Shown: positions 32,231-41,986, counted from the stretch's first letter. The stretch: 64,000 bases of DNA from Nansenia antarctica (GCA_963989245.1 OZ022341.1:54423496-54487495), one strand, 5' to 3'. The notes: a model not told the origin generated them from the letters alone. Made by a program: numbers and translations.

Positions 32231-32716
32231 TTATTTGACCAACATTTTATTGACTTGCACAATCTTACACAATTGTCTGAACATGTTGAACACAACTAAA
32301 CACATTATGAACACACACACACACGGTTGCAACTTTTTCACAAAACGTGTTACCATTGTGTCATTTTTAAACAGATTAGAAGAATATTTAGATATCAACA
32401 TATCATAGGTGATGCCTCTACACATGTGATTTAAGAAGTAGATACAGTGTTCACCACATGTGACCGATGTGACATCCTGAACTTGTTTGTCTGATAAATG
32501 TATCTCATCACATGACATGTTTAAAAAGTCATAAATCGATTTAGGAAATATTGAATGATTTGGAGCATTTCCAAAACTGTCAAAAAAACACCCAACTCTC
32601 TCCAATATATAAACTGCCAGCCAATGCTCTCCAGGCTGGTCAGAGGGGTGTGTGTTAATTATCATAGCACTAGGTCTTATTTGTAGAGGTTGCTGGGGCA
32701 GTTTATCACAAGCCAA
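32231..32716 (-). CDS. Adenain-like protease, (GT)7 form
   Basis: 161-residue form, otherwise unchanged. Confidence 0.68.
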   Translation of the reverse strand: MACDKLPQQPLQIRPSAMIINTHPSDQPGEHWLAVYILERVGCFFDSFGNAPNHSIFPKSIYDFLNMSCDEIHLSDKQVQDVTSVTCGEHCIYFLNHMCRGITYDMLISKYSSNLFKNDTMVTRFVKKLQPCVCVFIMCLVVFNMFRQLCKIVQVNKMLVK

Positions 32717-32752
32717 AACACCTGGCTGTCAGTTCCACAGTATTCATGATGC

Positions 32753-33187
32753 TTAATAGTAATCAACTAAAACCTGTCTGCGATGGGACACTTCAATCAT
32801 ACTATCATATACCGCATAAATTATTAGATTGATGGTATTAGGCAGCGGGTTCCTGAAACGTGTCTCCAGGCGTATGTTACCACTCTTGATCAATGATAGA
32901 TGCTGACTATTATCCTCGTCAGGTGTCAGATTAAATGCATAAAGAGTGTACCCTCTCAGGAAATCGTTTCGATCAATGGCCATAGCACTGTTCTTTAAAT
33001 GTCTCCCTGTTGATAACACCAGTTGATAGAATTCACGAGTTACGCAACCATTAGGGAAGTCCGGTTGTAATGGTTTGGTGGGGAACTGGACACCGTCAAC
33101 ATATATTGCCAGATATTCTAGATTATAATTCTTAAAATTGAATGGGTTCTTGCCATAGTCGCCCGTAAAAGAGTCATTATCAACCAT
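32753..33187 (-). CDS. Hexon-like capsid C-terminal fragment
   Basis: Protein identical to the reference capsid copy. Confidence 0.62.
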   Translation of the reverse strand: MVDNDSFTGDYGKNPFNFKNYNLEYLAIYVDGVQFPTKPLQPDFPNGCVTREFYQLVLSTGRHLKNSAMAIDRNDFLRGYTLYAFNLTPDEDNSQHLSLIKSGNIRLETRFRNPLPNTINLIIYAVYDSMIEVSHRRQVLVDYY

Positions 33188-33277
33188 CGCTACCACCACA
33201 GACTATGTTATTGTTTGACTAAAACCCCTTGCTTGACTAAATAAAAATGATTGTAATGATACATGAACTCTGATAAT

Positions 33278-33763
33278 TTATTTGACCAACATTTTATTGA
33301 CTTGCACAATCTTACACAATTGTCTGAACATGTTGAACACAACTAAACACATTATGAACACACACACACACGGTTGCAACTTTTTCACAAAACGTGTTAC
33401 CATTGTGTCATTTTTAAACAGATTAGAAGAATATTTAGATATCAACATATCATAGGTGATGCCTCTACACATGTGATTTAAGAAGTAGATACAGTGTTCA
33501 CCACATGTGACCGATGTGACATCCTGAACTTGTTTGTCTGATAAATGTATCTCATCACATGACATGTTTAAAAAGTCATAAATCGATTTAGGAAATATTG
33601 AATGATTTGGAGCATTTCCAAAACTGTCAAAAAAACACCCAACTCTCTCCAATATATAAACTGCCAGCCAATGCTCTCCAGGCTGGTCAGAGGGGTGTGT
33701 GTTAATTATCATAGCACTAGGTCTTATTTGTAGAGGTTGCTGGGGCAGTTTATCACAAGCCAA
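33278..33763 (-). CDS. Adenain-like protease, (GT)7 form
   Basis: 161-residue form, otherwise unchanged. Confidence 0.68.
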   Translation of the reverse strand: MACDKLPQQPLQIRPSAMIINTHPSDQPGEHWLAVYILERVGCFFDSFGNAPNHSIFPKSIYDFLNMSCDEIHLSDKQVQDVTSVTCGEHCIYFLNHMCRGITYDMLISKYSSNLFKNDTMVTRFVKKLQPCVCVFIMCLVVFNMFRQLCKIVQVNKMLVK

Positions 33764-33799
33764 AACACCTGGCTGTCAGTTCCACAGTATTCATGATGC

Positions 33800-34234
33800 T
33801 TAATAGTAATCAACTAAAACCTGTCTGCGATGGGACACTTCAATCATACTATCATATACCGCATAAATTATTAGATTGATGGTATTAGGCAGCGGGTTCC
33901 TGAAACGTGTCTTCAGGCGTATGTTACCACTCTTGATCAATGATAGATGCTGACTATTATCCTCGTCAGGTGTCAGATTAAATGCATAAAGAGTGTACCC
34001 TCTCAGGAAATCGTTTCGATCAATGGCCATAGCACTGTTCTTTAAATGTCTCCCTGTTGATAACACCAGTTGATAGAATTCACGAGTTACGCAACCATTA
34101 GGGAAGTCCGGTTGTAATGGTTTGGTGGGGAACTGGACACCGTCAACATATATTGCCAGATATTCTAGATTATAATTCTTAAAATTGAATGGGTTCTTGC
34201 CATAGTCGCCCGTAAAAGAGTCATTATCAACCAT
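33800..34234 (-). CDS. Hexon-like capsid C-terminal fragment, E108K
   Basis: Glu108 to Lys (position 33913). The same change appears once in the right arm (46763 copy), on a different neighbour background. Confidence 0.62.
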   Translation of the reverse strand: MVDNDSFTGDYGKNPFNFKNYNLEYLAIYVDGVQFPTKPLQPDFPNGCVTREFYQLVLSTGRHLKNSAMAIDRNDFLRGYTLYAFNLTPDEDNSQHLSLIKSGNIRLKTRFRNPLPNTINLIIYAVYDSMIEVSHRRQVLVDYY

Positions 34235-34324
34235 CGCTACCACCACAGACTATGTTATTGTTTGACTAAAACCCCTTGCTTGACTAAATAAAAATGATTG
34301 TAATGATACATGAACTCTGATAAT

Positions 34325-34810
34325 TTATTTGACCAACATTTTATTGACTTGCACAATCTTACACAATTGTCTGAACATGTTGAACACAACTAAACACATT
34401 ATGAACACACACACACACGGTTGCAACTTTTTCACAAAACGTGTTACCATTGTGTCATTTTTAAACAGATTAGAAGAATATTTAGATATCAACATATCAT
34501 AGGTGATGCCTCTACACATGTGATTTAAGAAGTAGATACAGTGTTCACCACATGTGACCGATGTGACATCCTGAACTTGTTTGTCTGATAAATGTATCTC
34601 ATCACATGACATGTTTAAAAAGTCATAAATCGATTTAGGAAATATTGAATGATTTGGAGCATTTCCAAAACTGTCAAAAAAACACCCAACTCTCTCCAAT
34701 ATATAAACTGCCAGCCAATGCTCTCCAGGCTGGTCAGAGGGGTGTGTGTTAATTATCATAGCACTAGGTCTTATTTGTAGAGGTTGCTGGGGCAGTTTAT
34801 CACAAGCCAA
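34325..34810 (-). CDS. Adenain-like protease, (GT)7 form
   Basis: 161-residue form, otherwise unchanged. Confidence 0.68.
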   Translation of the reverse strand: MACDKLPQQPLQIRPSAMIINTHPSDQPGEHWLAVYILERVGCFFDSFGNAPNHSIFPKSIYDFLNMSCDEIHLSDKQVQDVTSVTCGEHCIYFLNHMCRGITYDMLISKYSSNLFKNDTMVTRFVKKLQPCVCVFIMCLVVFNMFRQLCKIVQVNKMLVK

Positions 34811-34846
34811 AACACCTGGCTGTCAGTTCCACAGTATTCATGATGC

Positions 34847-35281
34847 TTAATAGTAATCAACTAAAACCTGTCTGCGATGGGACACTTCAATCATACTATC
34901 ATATACCGCATAAATTATTAGATTGATGGTATTAGGCAGCGGGTTCCTGAAACGTGTCTCCAGGCGTATGTTACCACTCTTGATCAATGATAGATGCTGA
35001 CTATTATCCTCGTCAGGTGTCAGATTAAATGCATAAAGAGTGTACCCTCTCAGGAAATCGTTTCGATCAATGGCCATAGCACTGTTCTTTAAATGTCTCC
35101 CTGTTGATAACACCAGTTGATAGAATTCACGAGTTACGCAACCATTAGGGAAGTCCGGTTGTAATGGTTTGGTGGGGAACTGGACACCGTCAACATATAT
35201 TGCCAGATATTCTAGATTATAATTCTTAAAATTGAATGGGTTCTTGCCATAGTCGCCCGTAAAAGAGTCATTATCAACCAT
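34847..35281 (-). CDS. Hexon-like capsid C-terminal fragment
   Basis: Protein identical to the reference capsid copy. Confidence 0.62.
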   Translation of the reverse strand: MVDNDSFTGDYGKNPFNFKNYNLEYLAIYVDGVQFPTKPLQPDFPNGCVTREFYQLVLSTGRHLKNSAMAIDRNDFLRGYTLYAFNLTPDEDNSQHLSLIKSGNIRLETRFRNPLPNTINLIIYAVYDSMIEVSHRRQVLVDYY

Positions 35282-35371
35282 CGCTACCACCACAGACTAT
35301 GTTATTGTTTGACTAAAACCCCTTGCTTGACTAAATAAAAATGATTGTAATGATACATGAACTCTGATAAT

Positions 35372-35857
35372 TTATTTGACCAACATTTTATTGACTTGCA
35401 CAATCTTACACAATTGTCTGAACATGTTGAACACAACTAAACACATTATGAACACACACACACACGGTTGCAACTTTTTCACAAAACGTGTTACCATTGT
35501 GTCATTTTTAAACAGATTAGAAGAATATTTAGATATCAACATATCATAGGTGATGCCTCTACACATGTGATTTAAGAAGTAGATACAGTGTTCACCACAT
35601 GTGACCGATGTGACATCCTGAACTTGTTTGTCTGATAAATGTATCTCATCACATGACATGTTTAAAAAGTCATAAATCGATTTAGGAAATATTGAATGAT
35701 TTGGAGCATTTCCAAAACTGTCAAAAAAACACCCAACTCTCTCCAATATATAAACTGCCAGCCAATGCTCTCCAGGCTGGTCAGAGGGGTGTGTGTTAAT
35801 TATCATAGCACTAGGTCTTATTTGTAGAGGTTGCTGGGGCAGTTTATCACAAGCCAA
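35372..35857 (-). CDS. Adenain-like protease, (GT)7 form
   Basis: 161-residue form, otherwise unchanged. Confidence 0.68.
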   Translation of the reverse strand: MACDKLPQQPLQIRPSAMIINTHPSDQPGEHWLAVYILERVGCFFDSFGNAPNHSIFPKSIYDFLNMSCDEIHLSDKQVQDVTSVTCGEHCIYFLNHMCRGITYDMLISKYSSNLFKNDTMVTRFVKKLQPCVCVFIMCLVVFNMFRQLCKIVQVNKMLVK

Positions 35858-35893
35858 AACACCTGGCTGTCAGTTCCACAGTATTCATGATGC

Positions 35894-36328
35894 TTAATAG
35901 TAATCAACTAAAACCTGTCTGCGATGGGACACTTCAATCATACTATCATATACCGCATAAATTATTAGATTGATGGTATTAGGCAGCGGGTTCCTGAAAC
36001 GTGTCTCCAGGCGTATGTTACCACTCTTGATCAATGATAGATGCTGACTATTATCCTCGTCAGGTGTCAGATTAAATGCATAAAGAGTGTACCCTCTCAG
36101 GAAATCGTTTCGATCAATGGCCATAGCACTGTTCTTTAAATGTCTCCCTGTTGATAACACCAGTTGATAGAATTCACGAGTTACGCAACCATTAGGGAAG
36201 TCCGGTTGTAATGGTTTGGTGGGGAACTGGACACCGTCAACATATATTGCCAGATATTCTAGATTATAATTCTTAAAATTGAATGGGTTCTTGCCATAGT
36301 CGCCCGTAAAAGAGTCATTATCAACCAT
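35894..36328 (-). CDS. Hexon-like capsid C-terminal fragment
   Basis: Protein identical to the reference capsid copy. Confidence 0.62.
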   Translation of the reverse strand: MVDNDSFTGDYGKNPFNFKNYNLEYLAIYVDGVQFPTKPLQPDFPNGCVTREFYQLVLSTGRHLKNSAMAIDRNDFLRGYTLYAFNLTPDEDNSQHLSLIKSGNIRLETRFRNPLPNTINLIIYAVYDSMIEVSHRRQVLVDYY

Positions 36329-36418
36329 CGCTACCACCACAGACTATGTTATTGTTTGACTAAAACCCCTTGCTTGACTAAATAAAAATGATTGTAATGA
36401 TACATGAACTCTGATAAT

Positions 36419-36904
36419 TTATTTGACCAACATTTTATTGACTTGCACAATCTTACACAATTGTCTGAACATGTTGAACACAACTAAACACATTATGAAC
36501 ACACACACACACGGTTGCAACTTTTTCACAAAACGTGTTACCATTGTGTCATTTTTAAACAGATTAGAAGAATATTTAGATATCAACATATCATAGGTGA
36601 TGCCTCTACACATGTGATTTAAGAAGTAGATACAGTGTTCACCACATGTGACCGATGTGACATCCTGAACTTGTTTGTCTGATAAATGTATCTCATCACA
36701 TGACATGTTTAAAAAGTCATAAATCGATTTAGGAAATATTGAATGATTTGGAGCATTTCCAAAACTGTCAAAAAAACACCCAACTCTCTCCAATATATAA
36801 ACTGCCAGCCAATGCTCTCCAGGCTGGTCAGAGGGGTGTGTGTTAATTATCATAGCACTAGGTCTTATTTGTAGAGGTTGCTGGGGCAGTTTATCACAAG
36901 CCAA
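36419..36904 (-). CDS. Adenain-like protease, (GT)7 form
   Basis: 161-residue form, otherwise unchanged. Confidence 0.68.
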   Translation of the reverse strand: MACDKLPQQPLQIRPSAMIINTHPSDQPGEHWLAVYILERVGCFFDSFGNAPNHSIFPKSIYDFLNMSCDEIHLSDKQVQDVTSVTCGEHCIYFLNHMCRGITYDMLISKYSSNLFKNDTMVTRFVKKLQPCVCVFIMCLVVFNMFRQLCKIVQVNKMLVK

Positions 36905-36940
36905 AACACCTGGCTGTCAGTTCCACAGTATTCATGATGC

Positions 36941-37375
36941 TTAATAGTAATCAACTAAAACCTGTCTGCGATGGGACACTTCAATCATACTATCATATAC
37001 CGCATAAATTATTAGATTGATGGTATTAGGCAGCGGGTTCCTGAAACGTGTCTCCAGGCGTATGTTACCACTCTTGATCAATGATAGATGCTGACTATTA
37101 TCCTCGTCAGGTGTCAGATTAAATGCATAAAGAGTGTACCCTCTCAGGAAATCGTTTCGATCAATGGCCATAGCACTGTTCTTTAAATGTCTCCCTGTTG
37201 ATAACACCAGTTGATAGAATTCACGAGTTACGCAACCATTAGGGAAGTCCGGTTGTAATGGTTTGGTGGGGAACTGGACACCGTCAACATATATTGCCAG
37301 ATATTCTAGATTATAATTCTTAAAATTGAATGGGTTCTTGCCATAGTCGCCCGTAAAAGAGTCATTATCAACCAT
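36941..37375 (-). CDS. Hexon-like capsid C-terminal fragment
   Basis: Protein identical to the reference capsid copy. Confidence 0.62.
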   Translation of the reverse strand: MVDNDSFTGDYGKNPFNFKNYNLEYLAIYVDGVQFPTKPLQPDFPNGCVTREFYQLVLSTGRHLKNSAMAIDRNDFLRGYTLYAFNLTPDEDNSQHLSLIKSGNIRLETRFRNPLPNTINLIIYAVYDSMIEVSHRRQVLVDYY

Positions 37376-37465
37376 CGCTACCACCACAGACTATGTTATT
37401 GTTTGACTAAAACCCCTTGCTTGACTAAATAAAAATGATTGTAATGATACATGAACTCTGATAAT

Positions 37466-37951
37466 TTATTTGACCAACATTTTATTGACTTGCACAATCT
37501 TACACAATTGTCTGAACATGTTGAACACAACTAAACACATTATGAACACACACACACACGGTTGCAACTTTTTCACAAAACGTGTTACCATTGTGTCATT
37601 TTTAAACAGATTAGAAGAATATTTAGATATCAACATATCATAGGTGATGCCTCTACACATGTGATTTAAGAAGTAGATACAGTGTTCACCACATGTGACC
37701 GATGTGACATCCTGAACTTGTTTGTCTGATAAATGTATCTCATCACATGACATGTTTAAAAAGTCATAAATCGATTTAGGAAATATTGAATGATTTGGAG
37801 CATTTCCAAAACTGTCAAAAAAACACCCAACTCTCTCCAATATATAAACTGCCAGCCAATGCTCTCCAGGCTGGTCAGAGGGGTGTGTGTTAATTATCAT
37901 AGCACTAGGTCTTATTTGTAGAGGTTGCTGGGGCAGTTTATCACAAGCCAA
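37466..37951 (-). CDS. Adenain-like protease, (GT)7 form
   Basis: 161-residue form. Last of the eight-copy seven-repeat run. Confidence 0.68.
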   Translation of the reverse strand: MACDKLPQQPLQIRPSAMIINTHPSDQPGEHWLAVYILERVGCFFDSFGNAPNHSIFPKSIYDFLNMSCDEIHLSDKQVQDVTSVTCGEHCIYFLNHMCRGITYDMLISKYSSNLFKNDTMVTRFVKKLQPCVCVFIMCLVVFNMFRQLCKIVQVNKMLVK

Positions 37952-37987
37952 AACACCTGGCTGTCAGTTCCACAGTATTCATGATGC

Positions 37988-38422
37988 TTAATAGTAATCA
38001 ACTAAAACCTGTCTGCGATGGGACACTTCAATCATACTATCATATACCGCATAAATTATTAGATTGATGGTATTAGGCAGCGGGTTCCTGAAACGTGTCT
38101 CCAGGCGTATGTTACCACTCTTGATCAATGATAGATGCTGACTATTATCCTCGTCAGGTGTCAGATTAAATGCATAAAGAGTGTACCCTCTCAGGAAATC
38201 GTTTCGATCAATGGCCATAGCACTGTTCTTTAAATGTCTCCCTGTTGATAACACCAGTTGATAGAATTCACGAGTTACGCAACCATTAGGGAAGTCCGGT
38301 TGTAATGGTTTGGTGGGGAACTGGACACCGTCAACATATATTGCCAGATATTCTAGATTATAATTCTTAAAATTGAATGGGTTCTTGCCATAGTCGCCCG
38401 TAAAAGAGTCATTATCAACCAT
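37988..38422 (-). CDS. Hexon-like capsid C-terminal fragment
   Basis: Protein identical to the reference. Last full capsid copy before the island. Confidence 0.62.
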   Translation of the reverse strand: MVDNDSFTGDYGKNPFNFKNYNLEYLAIYVDGVQFPTKPLQPDFPNGCVTREFYQLVLSTGRHLKNSAMAIDRNDFLRGYTLYAFNLTPDEDNSQHLSLIKSGNIRLETRFRNPLPNTINLIIYAVYDSMIEVSHRRQVLVDYY

Positions 38423-38546
38423 CGCTACCACCACAGACTATGTTATTGTTTGACTAAAACCCCTTGCTTGACTAAATAAAAATGATTGTAATGATACATG
38501 AACTCTGATAATTTATTTGACCAACATTTTATTGACTTGCACAATC

Positions 38547-38996
38547 TTACACAATTGTCTGAACATGTTGAACACAACTAAACACATTATGAACACACAC
38601 ACACGGTTGCAACTTTTTCACAAAACGTGTTACCATTGTGTCATTTTTAAACAGATTAGAAGAATATTTAGATATCAACATATCATAGGTGATGCCTCTA
38701 CACATGTGATTTAAGAAGTAGATACAGTGTTCACCACATGTGACCGATGTGACATCCTGAACTTGTTTGTCTGATAAATGTATCTCATCACATGACATGT
38801 TTAAAAAGTCATAAATCGATTTAGGAAATATTGAATGATTTGGAGCATTTCCAAAACTGTCAAAAAAACACCCAACTCTCTCCAATATATAAACTGCCAG
38901 CCAATGCTCTCCAGGCTGGTCAGAGGGGTGTGTGTTAATTATCATAGCACTAGGTCTTATTTGTAGAGGTTGCTGGGGCAGTTTATCACAAGCCAA
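38547..38996 (-). CDS. Adenain-like protease, (GT)6 form
   Basis: Identical to the reference protease. Last protease of the left arm before the island. Confidence 0.68.
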   Translation of the reverse strand: MACDKLPQQPLQIRPSAMIINTHPSDQPGEHWLAVYILERVGCFFDSFGNAPNHSIFPKSIYDFLNMSCDEIHLSDKQVQDVTSVTCGEHCIYFLNHMCRGITYDMLISKYSSNLFKNDTMVTRFVKKLQPCVCVHNVFSCVQHVQTIV

Positions 38997-39032
38997 AACA
39001 CCTGGCTGTCAGTTCCACAGTATTCATGATGC

Positions 39033-39184
39033 TTAATAGTAATCAACTAAAACCTGTCTGCGATGGGACACTTCAATCATACTATCATATACCGCATAAA
39101 TTATTAGATTGATGGTATTAGGCAGCGGGTTCCTGAAACGTGTCTCCAGGCGTATGTTACCACTCTTGATCAATGATAGATGCT
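39033..39184 (-). pseudogene. Hexon-like capsid fragment truncated by the hAT-like island
   Basis: Only the last 50 or so residues (from about His96) remain. The rest of the copy is replaced by transposon sequence from 39185. An open frame happens to run on into the transposon end (to 39278), but that extension has no capsid similarity and is a junction artefact. Confidence 0.85.
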
Positions 39185-39200
39185 CAGGGGCGGATTTAGG
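39185..39200 (+). repeat. Left terminal inverted repeat of the outer hAT-like element
   Basis: The first nine bases are a perfect inverted match to 42081-42089, and bases 13-16 (TAGG) match again. The last unit-derived base is 39184. Confidence 0.65.
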
Positions 39201-39244
39201 ATCGTAGGAGATCCGGGGCTTAGCCCAGAGGGAGAATATAATGT

Positions 39245-39259
39245 GCGCGCTGAGCGCGC
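39245..39259. other. GC-rich perfect palindrome in hAT left end
   Basis: A seven-base arm GCGCGCT and its complement surround a single G. It may form a short hairpin. Such subterminal palindromes are common in DNA transposon ends; no function can be assigned. Confidence 0.4.
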
Positions 39260-39402
39260 CGGAAAATTTTGCCTTCAACCTTCAACTTACCACCACCTTA
39301 AAGCAGACAAAAGGCACTGGAGAACACATATACATTCACACCCTTTAATGAAGCAAACTAATTGTGGTGGTTCTGGGCACAGAGGGAGGTCAGCACACGT
39401 AG

Positions 39403-39417
39403 CAGTGGTGTAGTCTA
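39403..39417 (+). repeat. Left terminal inverted repeat of nested element
   Basis: Perfect 15-base inverted match with 40939-40953. Confidence 0.75.
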
Positions 39418-39482
39418 CGTGATACGCAGGACTACGCCGTATACCCACTAGGAAAGGCCAAGGATTTGCGTATACCCACTAG

Positions 39483-39860
39483 AAAATGCGCGAGGATACG
39501 TAACGGCGTTTTGTGACAGAACTTTCACTTTCATTCATAAAATTCACCCCGTAGACCTGTGTTACGAAGCACTTACTTCGAACTTTCTGACATGTTTGTT
39601 ATCACATAACCAGTCGTTCAGAATGCTAGTCTCAGTATTTCCCCTACAGAGCCTTGGGGTGGGCGGGCCGCGAATTTGCGAAACCTAGGATGGTAGGGGG
39701 AGGCAGGGCAATACCGCTACCTGATTGGTTGGCGAAGCACTCCCTCATTTCGCCAGCCAGCTGGACTGAAAAAATCAGGTGTAGTGCTGAGGCACAAATA
39801 TGTACATTTCAAGCCTGCAAACTGCGACACTTTAAATAAATGTGCAATAACACTATTGTG
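39483..39860. other. Interior of nested element, no gene seen
   Basis: A 61-codon open frame at 39654-39839 has no family resemblance, and the region reads as decayed repeat DNA. Confidence 0.4.
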
Positions 39861-39989
39861 CAATATGACAACCCTAGTCGTCTATCTGTACAGTATAGTA
39901 TAGTGGATAGTGTACATAGCCTTTATTTATGTAAACCAGCTCCTTCCCTTCTTGTGATTTTTTTAAAAGTGTTTTTTCCCCTTTCCTAA

Positions 39990-40098
39990 CACCAGGGGAG
40001 CCACCCCTCCTAAATTTCGTTGTTTGGTACCTGTACTGTAGCAATGACAATAAAGACGATTCATTCATTCATTCATTCATTCATTCATTCATTCATTC
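39990..40098 (+). mobile_element. LINE-type 3' tail followed by ATTC microsatellite
   Basis: The stretch ending in a 'gacaataaag' box (about 40045-40055) followed directly by short tandem repeats resembles the 3' ends of L2/CR1-type LINEs widespread in fish genomes. The 5' extent is uncertain and no reverse-transcriptase frame is present, so this is a truncated insertion at most. Confidence 0.55.
40059..40098 (+). repeat. (ATTC)10 microsatellite
   Basis: Ten perfect ATTC repeats directly after the LINE-like tail, the usual tail repeat of such insertions. Confidence 0.95.
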
Positions 40099-40560
40099 AA
40101 GTGTCTGATTATAGTTTCATGGTGTGAATAATAGTGTCAAAGAACTAGCAAGCTAGCTAGCTAGCTCAGAGGTGATTAGATGAGCTAGTCTGCTGCACAC
40201 ATGCCAGCTAAAGAGCTAACTGGAGGCACTTTATTATTTTACTTAAAGTAGATATACAATCTTTCTTATTCTGCTAGAATTGGGCTTTATGGTAATACCA
40301 TAATGGCATATTTACAGTACATGGACAGTGGATTGAAGCATTGGAACAAACCCTCACTCATTGGAAATGTCTGTTTTTTGTAGTTGGACATACGATTTTC
40401 TTACAGGTGAGAGAGTAATTAAAGACAGTATCTGACTCTATTGCCCACAGCAACCCAATATTCAATTAGAATGATGTTATGATTTTATATGAATTCAATG
40501 TATACCTCTTATTAAATTATAAATACTCTGGTTGTTATATTTGCCTTTTGGGTGACAGCA
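40099..40560. other. AT-rich non-coding stretch
   Basis: Contains a short AGCT-type simple repeat near 40147-40166. Nothing else recognised. Confidence 0.4.
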
Positions 40561-40642
40561 AAAGAGGGAGAGAGGAGGATAGAGAGGGAGAGAAGGAGAG
40601 AGAGCAGGATGGTGTCGGCACACCAGAGAGAGAGAGAGAGCA
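40561..40642. repeat. GA-rich simple repeat
   Basis: Purine-rich tract of GAGA-like repeats in two blocks (40561-40605 and 40624-40640). It generates spurious charged or serine/leucine-rich open frames on both strands. Confidence 0.85.
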
Positions 40643-40794
40643 AGAACCAGGTGAGAAAGTGGACATGTAGTCAAGACCACGTAAGTAGCCTTGAGAACCG
40701 ATGGTTCTCGAGCCTAACGGCCCTTAGGGGGCAGGAGCCTATCTCCTGTTTCTGTAGCGTGAGGCAGCTTGATGTACAAGTACAGTCCATGCCA

Positions 40795-40806
40795 CCCCCC
40801 CCCCCC
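40795..40806 (+). repeat. C12 homopolymer
   Basis: Twelve consecutive C bases inside the nested element. Confidence 0.95.
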
Positions 40807-40938
40807 AAGGCAGCAAACACTGGTGTAGATGCATACTGTATGCATAAGTGAGTGTGGTGGTGCGTATGGGGTGTCGCTACGGGACAGGTGTCGCTCTGAC
40901 TGGGAGGGCAAAATCACAGTATACCCACTAGAAAAAAC

Positions 40939-40953
40939 TAGACTACACCACTG
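40939..40953 (-). repeat. Right terminal inverted repeat of nested element
   Basis: Perfect 15-base inverted match with 39403-39417. Confidence 0.75.
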
Positions 40954-41040
40954 GTAGCTCCCCCTGTCAGTCACCATCATTTATATTTGTATAGAATTAC
41001 ATAATTGATGGGCTGAGGCTAGTTATGTTACAGTATGTAT

Positions 41041-41100
41041 CAATTCAATTCAATTCAATGATACTTTATTTATCCCCGTGGGGAAATTCATTCTGCCACG
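41041..41100 (-). mobile_element. LINE-type 3' tail on the minus strand
   Basis: On the minus strand, a 'ggggataaataaag' box is followed by about four AATTG repeats (41041-41059). This matches the form of retrotransposon 3' ends common in fish. The upstream body (to about 41340) has no convincing coding sequence; its 93-codon open frame at 41066-41347 looks accidental. Confidence 0.5.
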
Positions 41101-41339
41101 CCACTCCACTAAAAACAACACATAACAACACAACATAAAGGACAGACAACAACACTGAGCCAGCCATATACGGTATATAAAAAAACAGCGAGATCACGAT
41201 AAAAAAGTGGATAAAAGAGATGGCTATAGTTATTATATCAGGGCAGTCTCTGTGCTCACCACTTATATTGTATTTAGAGTCTTGTCCTGTGTTATATGAC
41301 GATATATTACATGTATTGTTGGCCTGTGTATAGTACTGT

Positions 41340-41386
41340 GAAATCAAATCCCCCCTGGGACATTAAACAAACTTAGTTAGTTAGCG
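41340..41386 (+). mobile_element. Second LINE-like 3' tail, plus strand
   Basis: A 'ctgggacattaaac' box followed by TTAG repeats (41373-41384). Together with the minus-strand tail at 41041 it forms a pair of tails pointing outward. Confidence 0.35.
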
Positions 41387-41983
41387 TTACATCTTAGGAT
41401 AGATTTGAGTCATGTTCTGTATACATACATACTACCATAAGGGCATACTTAATGTGGTTACTCCATGTTTACTAGCTGTAACATTAACGTTACATCATTC
41501 TTTTTCACTTGTTACTCAGTCAACCAGAGTACAGATATCAAAGACTATCAGCCTGTTATTCACTTTATTTGTATAAGTATTATCCTTTGTTTGATTTCTT
41601 ACCATGTACCGTAACAGTACCTTGCTATGTTTCATTTTCATTATAACATAACGTTATGTTATGATAGCCAGCTAGCATTAGCAAACCGGAAAAGTAGTGT
41701 CAGTGAGTCAGTCACCTTTCTAATAAGATTCACAAACCTGAAACATCATCTATGTCATTACTGCTGGTGATGTCATTGTTGTCAGCTGCTGATACTGCTG
41801 CTGCAACAAGGCGCTTGTTTTGTTGAAACAACTTTGGGATATCCATCCTTACAATTTTGCAAGTCAGGCACTGATTGAGATCACTTCTTCTTCAGGGCAG
41901 GGTAGGCTACCCAGTACGCAGGCTAATGTCGCGCAGCTGCTGCCTCTCTGTTGGACTCCGGTACTGCACGTTACTCACGAGAT

Positions 41984-41986
<3 letters not shown>
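41387..41986. other. Non-coding part of outer hAT-like element
   Basis: No gene, RNA or known repeat recognised. A 66-codon frame at 41820-42020 runs into the poly-T tract and is not credible. Confidence 0.4.

Larger units (their letters stand above)
1..39184 (-). repeat. Left arm of capsid/protease tandem array (37 full periods plus partial ends)
   Basis: Head-to-tail units of mostly 1045 or 1047 bp, with single periods of 1043, 1044 and 1049 bp. Each carries a capsid fragment followed, in the minus-strand reading direction, by a protease frame. Units differ by only a few substitutions, so amplification or homogenisation is recent. The array enters the window in mid-protease and is cut at 39184 inside a capsid copy by the hAT-like island. 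The (GT)n class of the protease occurs in runs: 13446-23300 is all six-repeat and 30137-37951 is all seven-repeat. Confidence 0.97.
39403..40953. mobile_element. Nested hAT-like non-autonomous element
   Basis: Perfect 15-bp inverted termini, CAGTGGTGTAGTCTA at 39403-39417 and its complement at 40939-40953. A 13-base motif GTATACCCACTAG occurs three times in direct orientation at 39439, 39470 and 40919, as expected for subterminal repeats. GTAG flanks both sides (39399-39402 and 40954-40957), shorter than the 8-bp duplication hAT elements make. No transposase frame. The interior holds a LINE tail, an ATTC microsatellite and a GA-rich tract, so it is probably a deletion derivative that took up other repeats. 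Confidence 0.7.

Noticed and set aside
1..39184. CRISPR-like or bacterial repeat array
   Set aside because: The unit is about 1 kb, protein-coding and without short direct repeats with unique spacers. The context is eukaryotic.
39180..39413. 77-codon frame across the left hAT-like end, and the 81-codon minus-strand frame 39033-39278
   Set aside because: Both cross the array/transposon junction and mix unrelated sequence.
39399..40957. GTAG on both sides of the nested element as a target-site duplication
   Set aside because: hAT elements make 8-bp duplications, and the next bases do not match. Four bases can match by chance.
39654..41347. Small open frames in the island (39654-39839, 39874-40068, 40479-40670, 40495-40680, 40552-40851, 40714-40980, 41066-41347)
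   Set aside because: Short, low-complexity or overlapping GA-rich, poly-C and LINE-tail sequence. No transposase or other domain could be seen.
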